From: Bacillus sp. 03113
GTDB lineage: Bacteria > Bacillota > Bacilli > Bacillales > Cytobacillaceae
Reading direction: 5' to 3'
Assembly (NCBI RefSeq): GCF_006546985.1
Contig: NZ_VATK01000001.1
Coordinates: 434,001-498,000, forward strand
DNA length: 64,000 nt
Part shown: one piece after another, positions 43,829 to 51,947 of the stretch
Position numbering within the stretch: position 1 is the first letter of the stretch
How the letters are laid out: every line of letters starts with the position of its first letter
Program-made: the position numbers and the translations under genes
The notes under the pieces: generated by a model
Told to the model about the DNA's origin: nothing
What the model saw: only the letters and a program-made list of their open reading frames with translations
Databases searched by the model: none

Positions 43829-45359
43829 GACGATTTTAAAGGATATTGATTTTCAACATAAAAACAAAGAAAAAGTAAGGCAGGCATTTTACAAAACGGA
43901 AAAGAAACCTCATTTTAACTTTCAGCCGAAGCTGGGCCTACTTTTGAGTATAAGCTTTACCTTCCTTTTTTTAGCTGGAATTGGATACTTTAGTGCTGAG
44001 AAAATGGGACTCTTTCCTGGTGATGAGTATCCTGCAAATAAAGCAAATGAGAAAAAAGATCAGTCGAGTAAACCTGAGATCAAGAAAAATCTTTATGTAC
44101 CTCCTGCTCAAGAAGAAACCTACGAAGATATGACAAAAGAAGATGTACTAATAAAAATGTTAAATACTGTGGATTATTTTCAAACAGCTGCCGGTGAATT
44201 TGAGTTATACGATATGTATGATGACAACTCGGAAAGCCGTTCGAAAGTGGAATACAAGCTTAGTCTGAAAGAGCAAATTGGAGGATATGACAAGTCAACC
44301 TCATTTTTTGATAAAGATATAATGGGTTTTGATTCAGATACACAGGAAACCTTCTATAATAGTCAAACGGTGTGGAGGCTGCATCGTATGAGCAAACAGT
44401 ATCAAATTAATGATTATAAGGCAAAAGGCAGTAAGGAACCTGTGGATCCGAACGACATTTTTCAATTCGATCTGAGAAAGCTTTATGACTCACCAGAAAT
44501 ATTTAGAAAACGTCCACCTGCTTCTAGCTCACATTTATCAATATTTCCATATGAAAAGGCAGCTTATTATTTAAGGAATGATACCCTTTGGGATATTGAA
44601 AAGCAAAATGAAGAAGTGCTGGGGCATAATACAATTGTTTTATATGGAAAAATAAAAAAAGCTGTAGCGGACAGGATGAAAGGGGATCTTTTCCGATTTT
44701 GGATAGATAAAGACACAGGTATTTTACTAAAGTATGAGGTTTATGATCAAAACGAAGCCGTGACGAGCTATCTCCATCCGTCCAAACTAGAAATAAACAT
44801 TCCCGTAAAGGCACAGGAATTTGTCCCTAATCTTGATGGTTATAGTAAAATGGAGATCGAAGAGCCTGATTATAAAGATCCGAGAGAAAAAGATATAAAA
44901 CTTGTAGATCAAGCTGACTATTATAAAGAAGAAGTGGATAAGGTCATGAATCGTCTGAGAAAAGATCTGTCATTTTTATATGAATTTGATCACCCAGAGA
45001 TCGAAATTTTCTCTGCAAACTACGAACAATATAAAGATGAAAAACAGGCATATATGACCTATAGCTATAAAAAGGATAAAAATGAAGATGGTTCAGGAAG
45101 GAAGCTCCTATATGTGCGCCAATATCATAAAGACACAGTTGTCCGCTCCTTGGGCGACTTTGATACAGAAAAGAAAAACAAACTTGATGAGTTTGAGATA
45201 AACGGTATTCATTGGGAGAGCTATAAGCTGTACGGTTCCCCAAATACCCATTTTATCGGAACATCTGGTGACTATAAATATGAAGTCGTGACACAGGATA
45301 TTTCAGCGGAAGAAACGAAGAGTGTATTAAAGTCATTTAAGCATTATACAGATAGCTGA
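43788..45359 (+). CDS. Membrane-anchored anti-sigma-like regulatory protein
   Basis: A 523-residue protein: short cytoplasmic N terminus (LEDLLKNLKEDMNETILKDI), one membrane helix near residue 50 (LGLLLSISFTFLFLAGIGYF) and a long extracellular part with a LolA/RseB-like outer-surface domain in the middle. This is the usual plan for anti-sigma partners of ECF factors in Bacillus. TTG 43788 fits AAGGAG 7-8 bases upstream; ATG 43782 is too close to the SD. Overlaps the sigma gene by 41 bases. Confidence 0.78.
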   Translation: MEDLLKNLKEDMNETILKDIDFQHKNKEKVRQAFYKTEKKPHFNFQPKLGLLLSISFTFLFLAGIGYFSAEKMGLFPGDEYPANKANEKKDQSSKPEIKKNLYVPPAQEETYEDMTKEDVLIKMLNTVDYFQTAAGEFELYDMYDDNSESRSKVEYKLSLKEQIGGYDKSTSFFDKDIMGFDSDTQETFYNSQTVWRLHRMSKQYQINDYKAKGSKEPVDPNDIFQFDLRKLYDSPEIFRKRPPASSSHLSIFPYEKAAYYLRNDTLWDIEKQNEEVLGHNTIVLYGKIKKAVADRMKGDLFRFWIDKDTGILLKYEVYDQNEAVTSYLHPSKLEINIPVKAQEFVPNLDGYSKMEIEEPDYKDPREKDIKLVDQADYYKEEVDKVMNRLRKDLSFLYEFDHPEIEIFSANYEQYKDEKQAYMTYSYKKDKNEDGSGRKLLYVRQYHKDTVVRSLGDFDTEKKNKLDEFEINGIHWESYKLYGSPNTHFIGTSGDYKYEVVTQDISAEETKSVLKSFKHYTDS

Positions 45360-45403
45360 GTATGTAACCTTTGTCTGGAGAGACTTGGCCCTAATGGAAA
45401 ACC

Positions 45404-45452
45404 AATACCTCTGGTAAAGCAGTTTAATCGCTTTATTGGGGGTATTCTTTTA
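45404..45452 (+). terminator. Rho-independent terminator of sigma locus 1
   Basis: AATACCTCTGGTAAAGC pairs with GCTTTATTGGGGGTATT through a 9-base loop (several G-T pairs), then CTTTT. Confidence 0.75.
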
Positions 45453-45530
45453 TTCACTATTGGTACGATAAATGATGTGTCTAGAGCTTTATTAAAAGCG
45501 GAAGACATAAAAAATTTTTTTCATTTTAAA

Positions 45531-45558
45531 TGAACCTTATTGCCTTCTTATTTGTATA
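45531..45558 (+). promoter_or_regulatory. Possible ECF promoter of sigma locus 2
   Basis: TGAACC (45531) with TGTATA (45553), spacing 16. ECF-like -35; the -10 is less convincing. Confidence 0.35.
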
Positions 45559-45590
45559 GCTAGTAAAGAAGAAAATAAGGGGTGTTTAAT

Positions 45591-45962
45591 TTGGATATTG
45601 GTTGGATTGTTTCGCTGATCGTTGCAGGCTTTATAATGGTTTTGATTTTTGCGATTGCTATTCCAATGGATCGCAAGTATATTGTTCGTGAGAATGGTAA
45701 AATCAATTATAAAAAAACGAAATTATTTTTACGATGGAACGTATTTGATACACTTACGCTAAGTCTAGCAGTCTATTCCATTATTTGTGTTCAAACTCTT
45801 AATATTTTAATCTCAAGTGGTGAAACGATTGAGAATCCTTTTGTACAGTTTTTTACGAATCAGGCACAAGTCTGGACGGTTGTATCATTTATTTACTTAA
45901 TTGTCCGAATGTCTATGACTTTAAAGGCTATCAAGGAACGTTGGGGCGATGACATTGAGTGA
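45591..45962 (+). CDS. Hypothetical membrane protein, sigma locus 2
   Basis: About 123 residues with three hydrophobic segments (GWIVSLIVAGFIMVLIFAIA; LTLSLAVYSIICVQTLNILI; VWTVVSFIYLIVRMS). TTG 45591 lies 8 bases after AAGGGG; GTG 45582 overlaps the SD. It overlaps the following sigma gene by 14 bases, so it is translationally coupled and may sense the signal. No family recognised. Confidence 0.7.
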   Translation: MDIGWIVSLIVAGFIMVLIFAIAIPMDRKYIVRENGKINYKKTKLFLRWNVFDTLTLSLAVYSIICVQTLNILISSGETIENPFVQFFTNQAQVWTVVSFIYLIVRMSMTLKAIKERWGDDIE

Positions 45963-46494
45963 ACGTGAAGATGAATTAATGATCGCTTATCAAAATGGGG
46001 ATGACGAAGCATTAGAAGGAATTTACACCTTTTTAAAACCTTCTCTTTATGCGTTTGTTTTCCGTTATACGAGAGAGGAGCAATTAAGCATTGATATCAT
46101 TCAAGATACGTTTGTCAAACTACAACGTTATAAGCACTACTATGATCCAAGCAAAGGAAAACTAAAGTCATATCTTTTTCAAACGGCGTACCGAATAATG
46201 ATCACAAAATTAAACCGGCGTAAAAAATGGCGCAGCCTTTTGCCCTTTCTCACTCCGATTACGAACAAAGAATTTCATCATGCAGATCGAATAACGGTTC
46301 GGGATGCTGTGGCAAAGCTCCCTGAAATACAGCGTGCGGTTGTTTTACTTTTCTATTATCACGATTTGACACAGGAGGAAATTGCTGAAATCCTTGATAT
46401 TCCAAAAGGGACGGTTAAATCAAGATTACACAGGGCAATCCAAAGACTAAAAGTAGAATTGGAGGGAGACGATTTTGAGTCTAGATCCGTTTAA
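45949..46494 (+). CDS. ECF-type RNA polymerase sigma factor (second locus)
   Basis: A 181-residue sigma factor: region 2 (LYAFVFRYTREEQLSIDIIQDTFVKLQ) and region 4 (LPEIQRAVVLLFYYHDLTQEEIAEILDIPKGTVKSRLHRAI). Overlaps membrane-protein genes on both sides, forming a three-gene unit of membrane protein, sigma and short anti-sigma candidate. Confidence 0.9.
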   Translation: MTLSEREDELMIAYQNGDDEALEGIYTFLKPSLYAFVFRYTREEQLSIDIIQDTFVKLQRYKHYYDPSKGKLKSYLFQTAYRIMITKLNRRKKWRSLLPFLTPITNKEFHHADRITVRDAVAKLPEIQRAVVLLFYYHDLTQEEIAEILDIPKGTVKSRLHRAIQRLKVELEGDDFESRSV

Positions 46495-46720
46495 AAAAGA
46501 ACAGCATTTGCTAACGAAGTTAGATGAATATCACGTAAATATTCCCGACTTCTCTATGAAAACGAAGCGATGGGATCGATTCATCGATATTCTTGCTTCA
46601 CCTGCCAAAAACCCCTTTGAGTCATTCATTTCAACAACCAATGGATTCATGATGCTAAAAATCGCACCAATAATGGGAGCGGTTGTACTCGGACTAATAC
46701 AATTTTTACTTTTCTTGTAA
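46475..46720 (+). CDS. Small membrane protein, candidate anti-sigma factor
   Basis: An 81-residue protein with a soluble N-terminal half and one C-terminal membrane helix (MMLKIAPIMGAVVLGLIQFL). TTG 46475 has GGAGGGAG upstream and overlaps the sigma gene by 20 bases. Position and topology suit a short anti-sigma factor; no family match seen. Confidence 0.68.
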   Translation: MSLDPFKKEQHLLTKLDEYHVNIPDFSMKTKRWDRFIDILASPAKNPFESFISTTNGFMMLKIAPIMGAVVLGLIQFLLFL

Positions 46721-46752
46721 TAAAAATAACTAGTAAAACGGAGGGATAAATA

Positions 46753-47001
46753 GTGAAGTGGGAAGAAGTTCGTAAAATATATCCAGACCAATATGTAAAA
46801 CTAAATATCCTTGATTTTTACTTAGAAAATGATAAAAAGATTGTAACGGATGTTGCATTAATCAATCTTATTGAAGATTCTAAATTAGCAACAAAAGAGT
46901 TACTTAAATCAAAAGGTGATACCATCGTTTATCATACAGGAACCGAAAAAATTGTTATTGAAATGAGAAACCCTACAGGTTTAAGAGGAATGAGGTTATG
47001 A
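46753..47001 (+). CDS. Hypothetical protein upstream of retropepsin-like gene
   Basis: An 82-residue soluble protein starting MKWEEVRKIYPDQYVKLNI. GTG start with GGAGGGA upstream. Its TGA (46999) overlaps an ATG at 46998, the likely original start of the next gene. I recall similar small proteins in Bacillaceae but no function. Confidence 0.75.
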   Translation: MKWEEVRKIYPDQYVKLNILDFYLENDKKIVTDVALINLIEDSKLATKELLKSKGDTIVYHTGTEKIVIEMRNPTGLRGMRL

Positions 47002-47031
47002 GAATTAGTCAATCGTTTACTAGAAGTTGAA

Positions 47032-47373
47032 ATGGCAATTTCTTATAAAGGGAAAACGAAAATAATAGATAAGCTAGTTATCGATACTGGTGCAGCTCAT
47101 ACACTAATTTCATCCGATATTGTAGATGAAATAGGCATTTACTTTGAAAATGGAGATCCTCTGGTAAGTGCGTATGGAGTTGGCGGTGAAGAATACTCTT
47201 ACCGAAAATCAGTTGATTTTATTAAGCTAGGTACACACGAAATTCCAGAAATAAAGCTGGATTTTGGCGATTTAAATGATTGGGGTATCAATGGTCTCAT
47301 AGGACTAGATATCTTAATGAATGGCAAGTTTATCATTGATTTAGAGAAATTAGAATTAGTTCAAAATCATTAA
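47032..47373 (+). CDS. Retropepsin-like aspartic protease family protein (5' end probably frameshifted)
   Basis: A 113-residue single-domain aspartyl protease fold: LVIDTGAAHTLIS (active-site DTG) and INGLIGLDILMNGKFIIDL. The family dimerises to act. The ATG at 46998 overlaps the upstream TGA with GAGG before it but leads after ten codons to a TGA in the wrong frame; the conserved frame upstream of 47032 reads LVNRLLEVEMAIS without a start codon. A small indel near 47005 is likely, so the present start at 47032 may lack the first strand. Confidence 0.65.
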   Translation: MAISYKGKTKIIDKLVIDTGAAHTLISSDIVDEIGIYFENGDPLVSAYGVGGEEYSYRKSVDFIKLGTHEIPEIKLDFGDLNDWGINGLIGLDILMNGKFIIDLEKLELVQNH

Positions 47374-47670
47374 TCAAAATATGTATGACACTAAAAAAGA
47401 CGTTACCATTCGTTATTCAAGAATTGGGTACAATTATTTTGTATGTAAATTACTACAAAAAAATTCCATTTGAACATTGCGATCACAAAAAAATAGTGCT
47501 CCCTTCCGTATTAGCTAGGCTGTAAGTTAATGAGAAGAGAAACTAATACTAATTATTCGCTGTTATTTAAAGAAACTTTAAACAGTTCAAACTATATTCA
47601 ACAAATTTACTCTCAAAAAAATGGCTCCGATCAAGAAACTCATAAGGTTTTTTCCTTTGTGATTTATGCT

Positions 47671-48765
47671 CTAATCATTTTTAGGAATAGTCAATTGGAA
47701 AAAAGCTTCTGCCATTTCTGTACCGTTGATGACAATAGATAAGCGATGTTCACCTGCGTAATGCTTTCTCGTAGAAAGGTCTTTAAAAGAATGAGTTCGA
47801 TTAAAGGACACTTCCCCGCCTTTATATGTATTTTCGGTTATTTTAAATAGTTTTCTGGAGGTTGAACCGTTTGATTTAACAAAACAAATTGCATATTCGA
47901 TCCGTAGTTTATAGAAGTCAAGGGATTGATTTTCTAAAACAAAATGAAACGTAAGCGAATCGCCTACTGACAAATGGTGAGTTGATAGAGTCAGCTCTTT
48001 TATTTGAACGTCAGGTTTGGTATTGAATCCAAATAGATGCAGCGTTTCTGGATCTGCTTTTCTTAATAATGTTCGACAACCGTGTTTGATAATCCAATCT
48101 GTATGGGGATTCTGCCCCATCCATTCTATGCATATTTTTTTCAGCAAGTCTGGGTGATCTTTTGAAATGTCATTTAAATTATTGGCAACACTTTTTCGGA
48201 CATATTCACTTTCGTCCGCTTTTAAAAGAGACAAGATAGGCAAGATTGGGGTCGGGTCAACTTTAAACATGTTCAATGGGGGAGACCAAGGGAGTCTAGG
48301 CCGACAGCCCTCACTAGCTAATCTCCGTACATGATGATTGTCATCTTTTGCCCAATCCTCCATGATTGCCATCATCTTCTTGGGATCTTTTTCAATAAAA
48401 GAACGAACAGCAAATTCTGAACTCGATGATACAGTGAATAGCTTGAGGGCAGAAATAGATATGTCCCAATGAGCTAGCCCATATTGCTCCACAAAATCTG
48501 GGAAAAACAGATACTCAAATCCTTTACATGTTGGAGCAATTTTAGATAAAATCGCTATCACATCTGGATAAGAAGGGGGCAAAGTTTTAGATAAAGTATG
48601 TGTGATATGGCGAATTCTTTGTTTCAGCTCTCTTGTGTTCCACTCGTGATCAAATATCAAATTCATAAACATTTGGTCATCGAATTCTGGATATACTTGT
48701 TTTACCAACAGGCAGAATTGATTAAAAAAAGGTCGATTATACATATCTTTGAGTGCTTCAGCCAT
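47671..48765 (-). CDS. alkC: DNA alkylation repair glycosylase, AlkC family
   Basis: A 364-residue protein: MAEALKDMYN start, HEAT-like helical repeats with DNHHVRRLASEGCRPRLPWSPPL (AlkC hallmark) and VRKSVANNLNDISKDHPDLL, and a C-terminal Ig-like beta domain (about 265-360). AlkC removes 3-methyladenine-type lesions without base flipping, and its Ig domain contacts DNA. Located in the same 7 kb as an ATL protein, another alkylation-damage factor. Confidence 0.87.
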   Translation of the reverse strand: MAEALKDMYNRPFFNQFCLLVKQVYPEFDDQMFMNLIFDHEWNTRELKQRIRHITHTLSKTLPPSYPDVIAILSKIAPTCKGFEYLFFPDFVEQYGLAHWDISISALKLFTVSSSSEFAVRSFIEKDPKKMMAIMEDWAKDDNHHVRRLASEGCRPRLPWSPPLNMFKVDPTPILPILSLLKADESEYVRKSVANNLNDISKDHPDLLKKICIEWMGQNPHTDWIIKHGCRTLLRKADPETLHLFGFNTKPDVQIKELTLSTHHLSVGDSLTFHFVLENQSLDFYKLRIEYAICFVKSNGSTSRKLFKITENTYKGGEVSFNRTHSFKDLSTRKHYAGEHRLSIVINGTEMAEAFFQLTIPKND

Positions 48766-48989
48766 GATTTATTAGCTCCTTTAGGGAAGTATACGAGGAT
48801 AGAAAATAGTTTCTTCTTCCCTCATAGAACCTTGATTTTTTTAAATAGCTCTTTAGTAGGGTAAGAAGGAACTTTCCCTAAAAATTGTTTTTAAGATAAA
48901 AATGTTTGTTTATGAACAAATCTAAAGATATATAAATTTGATTCTAAGCCATACTAATACAGATTAAAATTTCGTTAGGAGGCAATATT

Positions 48990-49142
48990 ATGGGAAGATC
49001 AAACAATCAAAAACCATCAAGCAGTAAAAATTCATTACCTCAAACTCCCAAAAACTTAAAAATAGAATCGGATCGTGTTGATGAAGAGTTTTCTCGTGAG
49101 CTAGGTGAAAGAGGGAAAATAAGACCTACAAGACCTAGATGA
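48990..49142 (+). CDS. YfhD-like small protein
   Basis: A 50-residue basic, Gly/Ser/Asn-rich protein with SLPQTPKNLKIESDRVDEEF, the core of the Bacillus YfhD family, a small protein found in spore formers. TTAGGAGG lies 7 bases before ATG 48990. Function is not established for the family. Confidence 0.7.
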   Translation: MGRSNNQKPSSSKNSLPQTPKNLKIESDRVDEEFSRELGERGKIRPTRPR

Positions 49143-49156
49143 AACTACAAAAATTA

Positions 49157-49254
49157 GTTGGAACTCCGTATGCGGTGAAAGTCGCACGTAAGTTATGAAC
49201 AGGGGGAAAGGGAGAGATAACTTCAAACCCTTACCGTACTGTATCAACAAGGAT
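49157..49254 (+). ncRNA. Decayed 3' end of a group II intron (domains V-VI)
   Basis: CCGTATGCGGTGAAAGTCGC (49167-49186) is a near-consensus domain V strand and tetraloop. AGGGGGAAAGGGAGAGATAA and CTTCAAACCCTTACCG (49201 on) are typical of domain VI and the 3' end. The closing strand of domain V is altered (AAGTTATGAAC for ACGG...GAAC) and there is no ribozyme body or reverse transcriptase, so this is a non-functional remnant. Confidence 0.7.
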
Positions 49255-49352
49255 TTCAAAAATGACCAAACTTTTTCAAAATATACTCTTAATACTTATA
49301 GTTCAAGGGTATTGCAATTATTTAATAAAACTATATTTCAAAGCTATATTAG

Positions 49353-49757
49353 TCATGATTCTTTCGGCTCGGCAGTGAGCATCCATGTTACACCATATTT
49401 ATCTATAAGTTCTCCAAAAAACAAACCAAAAGGCTGCTGTTCAATTGGGTATTTCACCTTACCACCTGCAGCAAGCTTCGCGAATGCTTCACTAGCTTCA
49501 GATTCTGTTTTGTACGCAATACTTAGTGAAATGCCAGGTCCATGGGTAAACGGTTCAAATGAATCAGCCATGAAGATTGAATTTCCTCCTGCAACAACCA
49601 TGCTTAAATGCATAACCTTGTCCTTATGCTCATGCTGTGCTCCCATTAACTGCTCATGTGTCATTACCGACAAGATTTCTCCACCGAGTGATTTTATATA
49701 AAACTCAGCTTGAGATCTCGCATCCTCTGATAAAATGTAAGGCGTTAATTTCCCCAT
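49353..49757 (-). CDS. VOC family protein (PhnB-like)
   Basis: A 134-residue glyoxalase-fold protein of the PhnB/YjdN group: LTPYILSEDARSQAEFYIKSLGG start and IDKYGVTWMLTAEP end. ATG 49757 has AAAGGATG upstream; the longer in-frame start at 49799 lacks support. Enzymatic role unknown. Confidence 0.85.
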   Translation of the reverse strand: MGKLTPYILSEDARSQAEFYIKSLGGEILSVMTHEQLMGAQHEHKDKVMHLSMVVAGGNSIFMADSFEPFTHGPGISLSIAYKTESEASEAFAKLAAGGKVKYPIEQQPFGLFFGELIDKYGVTWMLTAEPKES

Positions 49758-49824
49758 TAATAAACATCCTTTCCATTTGTGTTTAGCTAACTCTATCATA
49801 ATCTCTGGGTAGTTGAGATGTCAC

Positions 49825-50271
49825 TCATTCTACTTTCTGTACTTTCAAACCATGTATTTGACTAATTAGCTTCTTGTAATGCTCCGAGCGAATTGAAAAT
49901 CCTCCAAATTCCTCATGTGTCGTACAGGAAAACCAAGCAAAATTATTTTTTATAAATGTTAAGTCTTCTGGCAAATTTGGAGCTACCCAGTCGTATAGTG
50001 TTTTTGCTGATTGCTGCAGTAGCTTACGCGTGTTTCGATTTGCTTCGATTACATACACCGTTGCAGCTGGACCTTTCGTTATTGTATTTGCCCATTTTCT
50101 TGTTTTATACGTTTCGATGATATAGGGCTTGAATTTTAGAAGTATTTCCTGATCGTATTCTAATTCTTTCCTCGTCACAAAATAGAATTTATCGGAGTTA
50201 TCACATAGTATATTAATAAGCTGCTGATACGTTTCATCAGCAGGATTTTCTATTAAATCCCAGTATTCCAT
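49825..50271 (-). CDS. Hypothetical protein
   Basis: A 148-residue soluble protein (MEYWDLIENPADETYQQLIN start; aromatic-rich; ends KLISQIHGLKVQKVE). AGAGGTGA precedes ATG 50271. I know similar conserved Bacillaceae proteins but no function. Possibly in one transcript with the VOC gene downstream. Confidence 0.7.
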   Translation of the reverse strand: MEYWDLIENPADETYQQLINILCDNSDKFYFVTRKELEYDQEILLKFKPYIIETYKTRKWANTITKGPAATVYVIEANRNTRKLLQQSAKTLYDWVAPNLPEDLTFIKNNFAWFSCTTHEEFGGFSIRSEHYKKLISQIHGLKVQKVE

Positions 50272-50401
50272 TACATCACCTCTGGTATTTACTCAAACTT
50301 CCCACATAATCAAATTTTGATTACTTTGTTTGTAAGTTTACGTGCTAGCCGTTTTATTATTTCAATAGTCATGTAGAAAAAAGTTGGTTTTACGAATGAA
50401 A

Positions 50402-50480
50402 GTAAGCGCATCAGAATAAAGGGTGGGCGCTTTCAAACTAAATGTAGGCGCTTTCCGAAAAAAAGTAGGCGTTTTCAAAA
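50402..50480 (+). repeat. Four-unit array with exact 21 bp period, core GTAGGCGCTTTC
   Basis: GCG of the core falls at 50406, 50427, 50448 and 50469. It occupies the intergenic gap upstream of the Hen1-Pnkp operon, which otherwise holds no recognisable gene. Confidence 0.85.
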
Positions 50481-50585
50481 AAATTACATCTTAGTTAAAA
50501 AGGAGATAAATTACGTTATATTGAATTTTACATGAATAAACAAATTAAGGAAACTACAAGAGATTTGAAGGGATGCTGAAGGTAT

Positions 50586-51947
50586 ATGCAATTAAGTGTT
50601 AAAGCAGTAGGAGATGGGGCTAAGATATTATCTTATCTAATAGCAAAAAATCCTTATAATTTATATGATCGGGATGAAAAATCAAATCGTGTACGCTTGG
50701 TATATACGGTTTTTGATGAAAAAGAAGTAGAGGTTGTTATATTTGTAACCCCTGATCCAGTCGAATTAGTAAGAAACAGCGCAAATGCCTTTGATATTAC
50801 ACAGTATATTAATGATAGAGAATTTGCTGTCAGCAGTTTGTTCTGTACGAACATACGAAAGGCTCTAGGAACAGCCTTAAATGGCAAGCCAAAAGAAGAA
50901 TATCAGAAATGGGTGAATCATCCGTTTGAATTACATATGAACTTTGGCCCAGTTGCTTCTCATTTATCTGATGAAAATATTGTGGAATTGCTGCACCCTC
51001 TAGGTTATATAGTGGAAATTGAGCGAGGAGAAACAAACTATTCTTTCGAGCTGAAACAACGAAGCTCATCAAGATTTATCCATCTAAAAGGTCAGCAAAC
51101 GATACAACAAGCATTGCGGCATTTATTTATATTGATTCCTGTCATAGATAACTATAAACATTATTTTATAGACGAACATGAAATAGAGAAACTAGTACGG
51201 TATGGGGAAGGGTGGTTAGATAGCCATCCTTTAAGAGAATACATTATAAAACAGTCACTCCGTTTTTCAGAATTAATTAATCAATTTCCCTCATTAGCTA
51301 AAAAAGATGACGAAGAAGAGCACTCTTCAGCACCAAAGGTACGTTTAAACGAATTGCGTTACCAAGCGGTTGTTGAAAAAATTAAATCTCTTTCGCAGAG
51401 AGCCTCGATTGTCGATTTTGGTTCAGGAGAAGGGAAACTTTCTGTACGATTGTCGAATATCCCAGATGTAAAAGAAGTCCTTGCTGTGGAGCCTTCTGAA
51501 ACCGCACAACTGCGAGCCATTCAACGGTTTGAGAAAGCAAGCTACAATCAAACTCATGTGAGTCCTACTCCTATTTTAGGGTCACTTTTTTATTATGATG
51601 AAAGATTACTGAATAAGGATGTCATGATTTTATGTGAAGTAATCGAACATATTGACGAATATCGATTACCGAATATCATGAAGACGATTTTTCGAGAATA
51701 TCAACCAAAAACGTTGATTGTAACGACCCCTAATCGAGAATATAACGAGGTTTATGCAATGGATGAAATCGTACGTCATTCCGACCATCGGTTTGAATGG
51801 ACGAGACAAGAATTTAAATCCAAGTGTGAAACGTGGATTAAAAACGTTTTATACTCGATGGAGTTTGAGGGGATTGGATTAGAGCATGAAGAATACGGGC
51901 ACCCGACACAGATGTGTACATTTGTCAGAAAGGAGGTTGAAAGATGA
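50586..51947 (+). CDS. hen1: 3'-terminal RNA ribose 2'-O-methyltransferase Hen1
   Basis: A 453-residue bacterial Hen1: an N-terminal domain of about 240 residues specific to bacterial Hen1, then an AdoMet methyltransferase (VDFGSGEGKLS) with the Hen1 metal site in LCEVIEHIDEYRLP. It methylates the 2'-OH at the repaired RNA 3' end, protecting it from renewed cleavage. Overlaps pnkp by ATGA, so the proteins are made together as a heterotetramer, as in Clostridium thermocellum. AAGG lies close before ATG 50586. Confidence 0.93.
   Translation: MQLSVKAVGDGAKILSYLIAKNPYNLYDRDEKSNRVRLVYTVFDEKEVEVVIFVTPDPVELVRNSANAFDITQYINDREFAVSSLFCTNIRKALGTALNGKPKEEYQKWVNHPFELHMNFGPVASHLSDENIVELLHPLGYIVEIERGETNYSFELKQRSSSRFIHLKGQQTIQQALRHLFILIPVIDNYKHYFIDEHEIEKLVRYGEGWLDSHPLREYIIKQSLRFSELINQFPSLAKKDDEEEHSSAPKVRLNELRYQAVVEKIKSLSQRASIVDFGSGEGKLSVRLSNIPDVKEVLAVEPSETAQLRAIQRFEKASYNQTHVSPTPILGSLFYYDERLLNKDVMILCEVIEHIDEYRLPNIMKTIFREYQPKTLIVTTPNREYNEVYAMDEIVRHSDHRFEWTRQEFKSKCETWIKNVLYSMEFEGIGLEHEEYGHPTQMCTFVRKEVER

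Noticed and set aside
47530-47742. 70-codon ORF
   Set aside because: No SD, low coding character and overlaps the end of alkC on the other strand.
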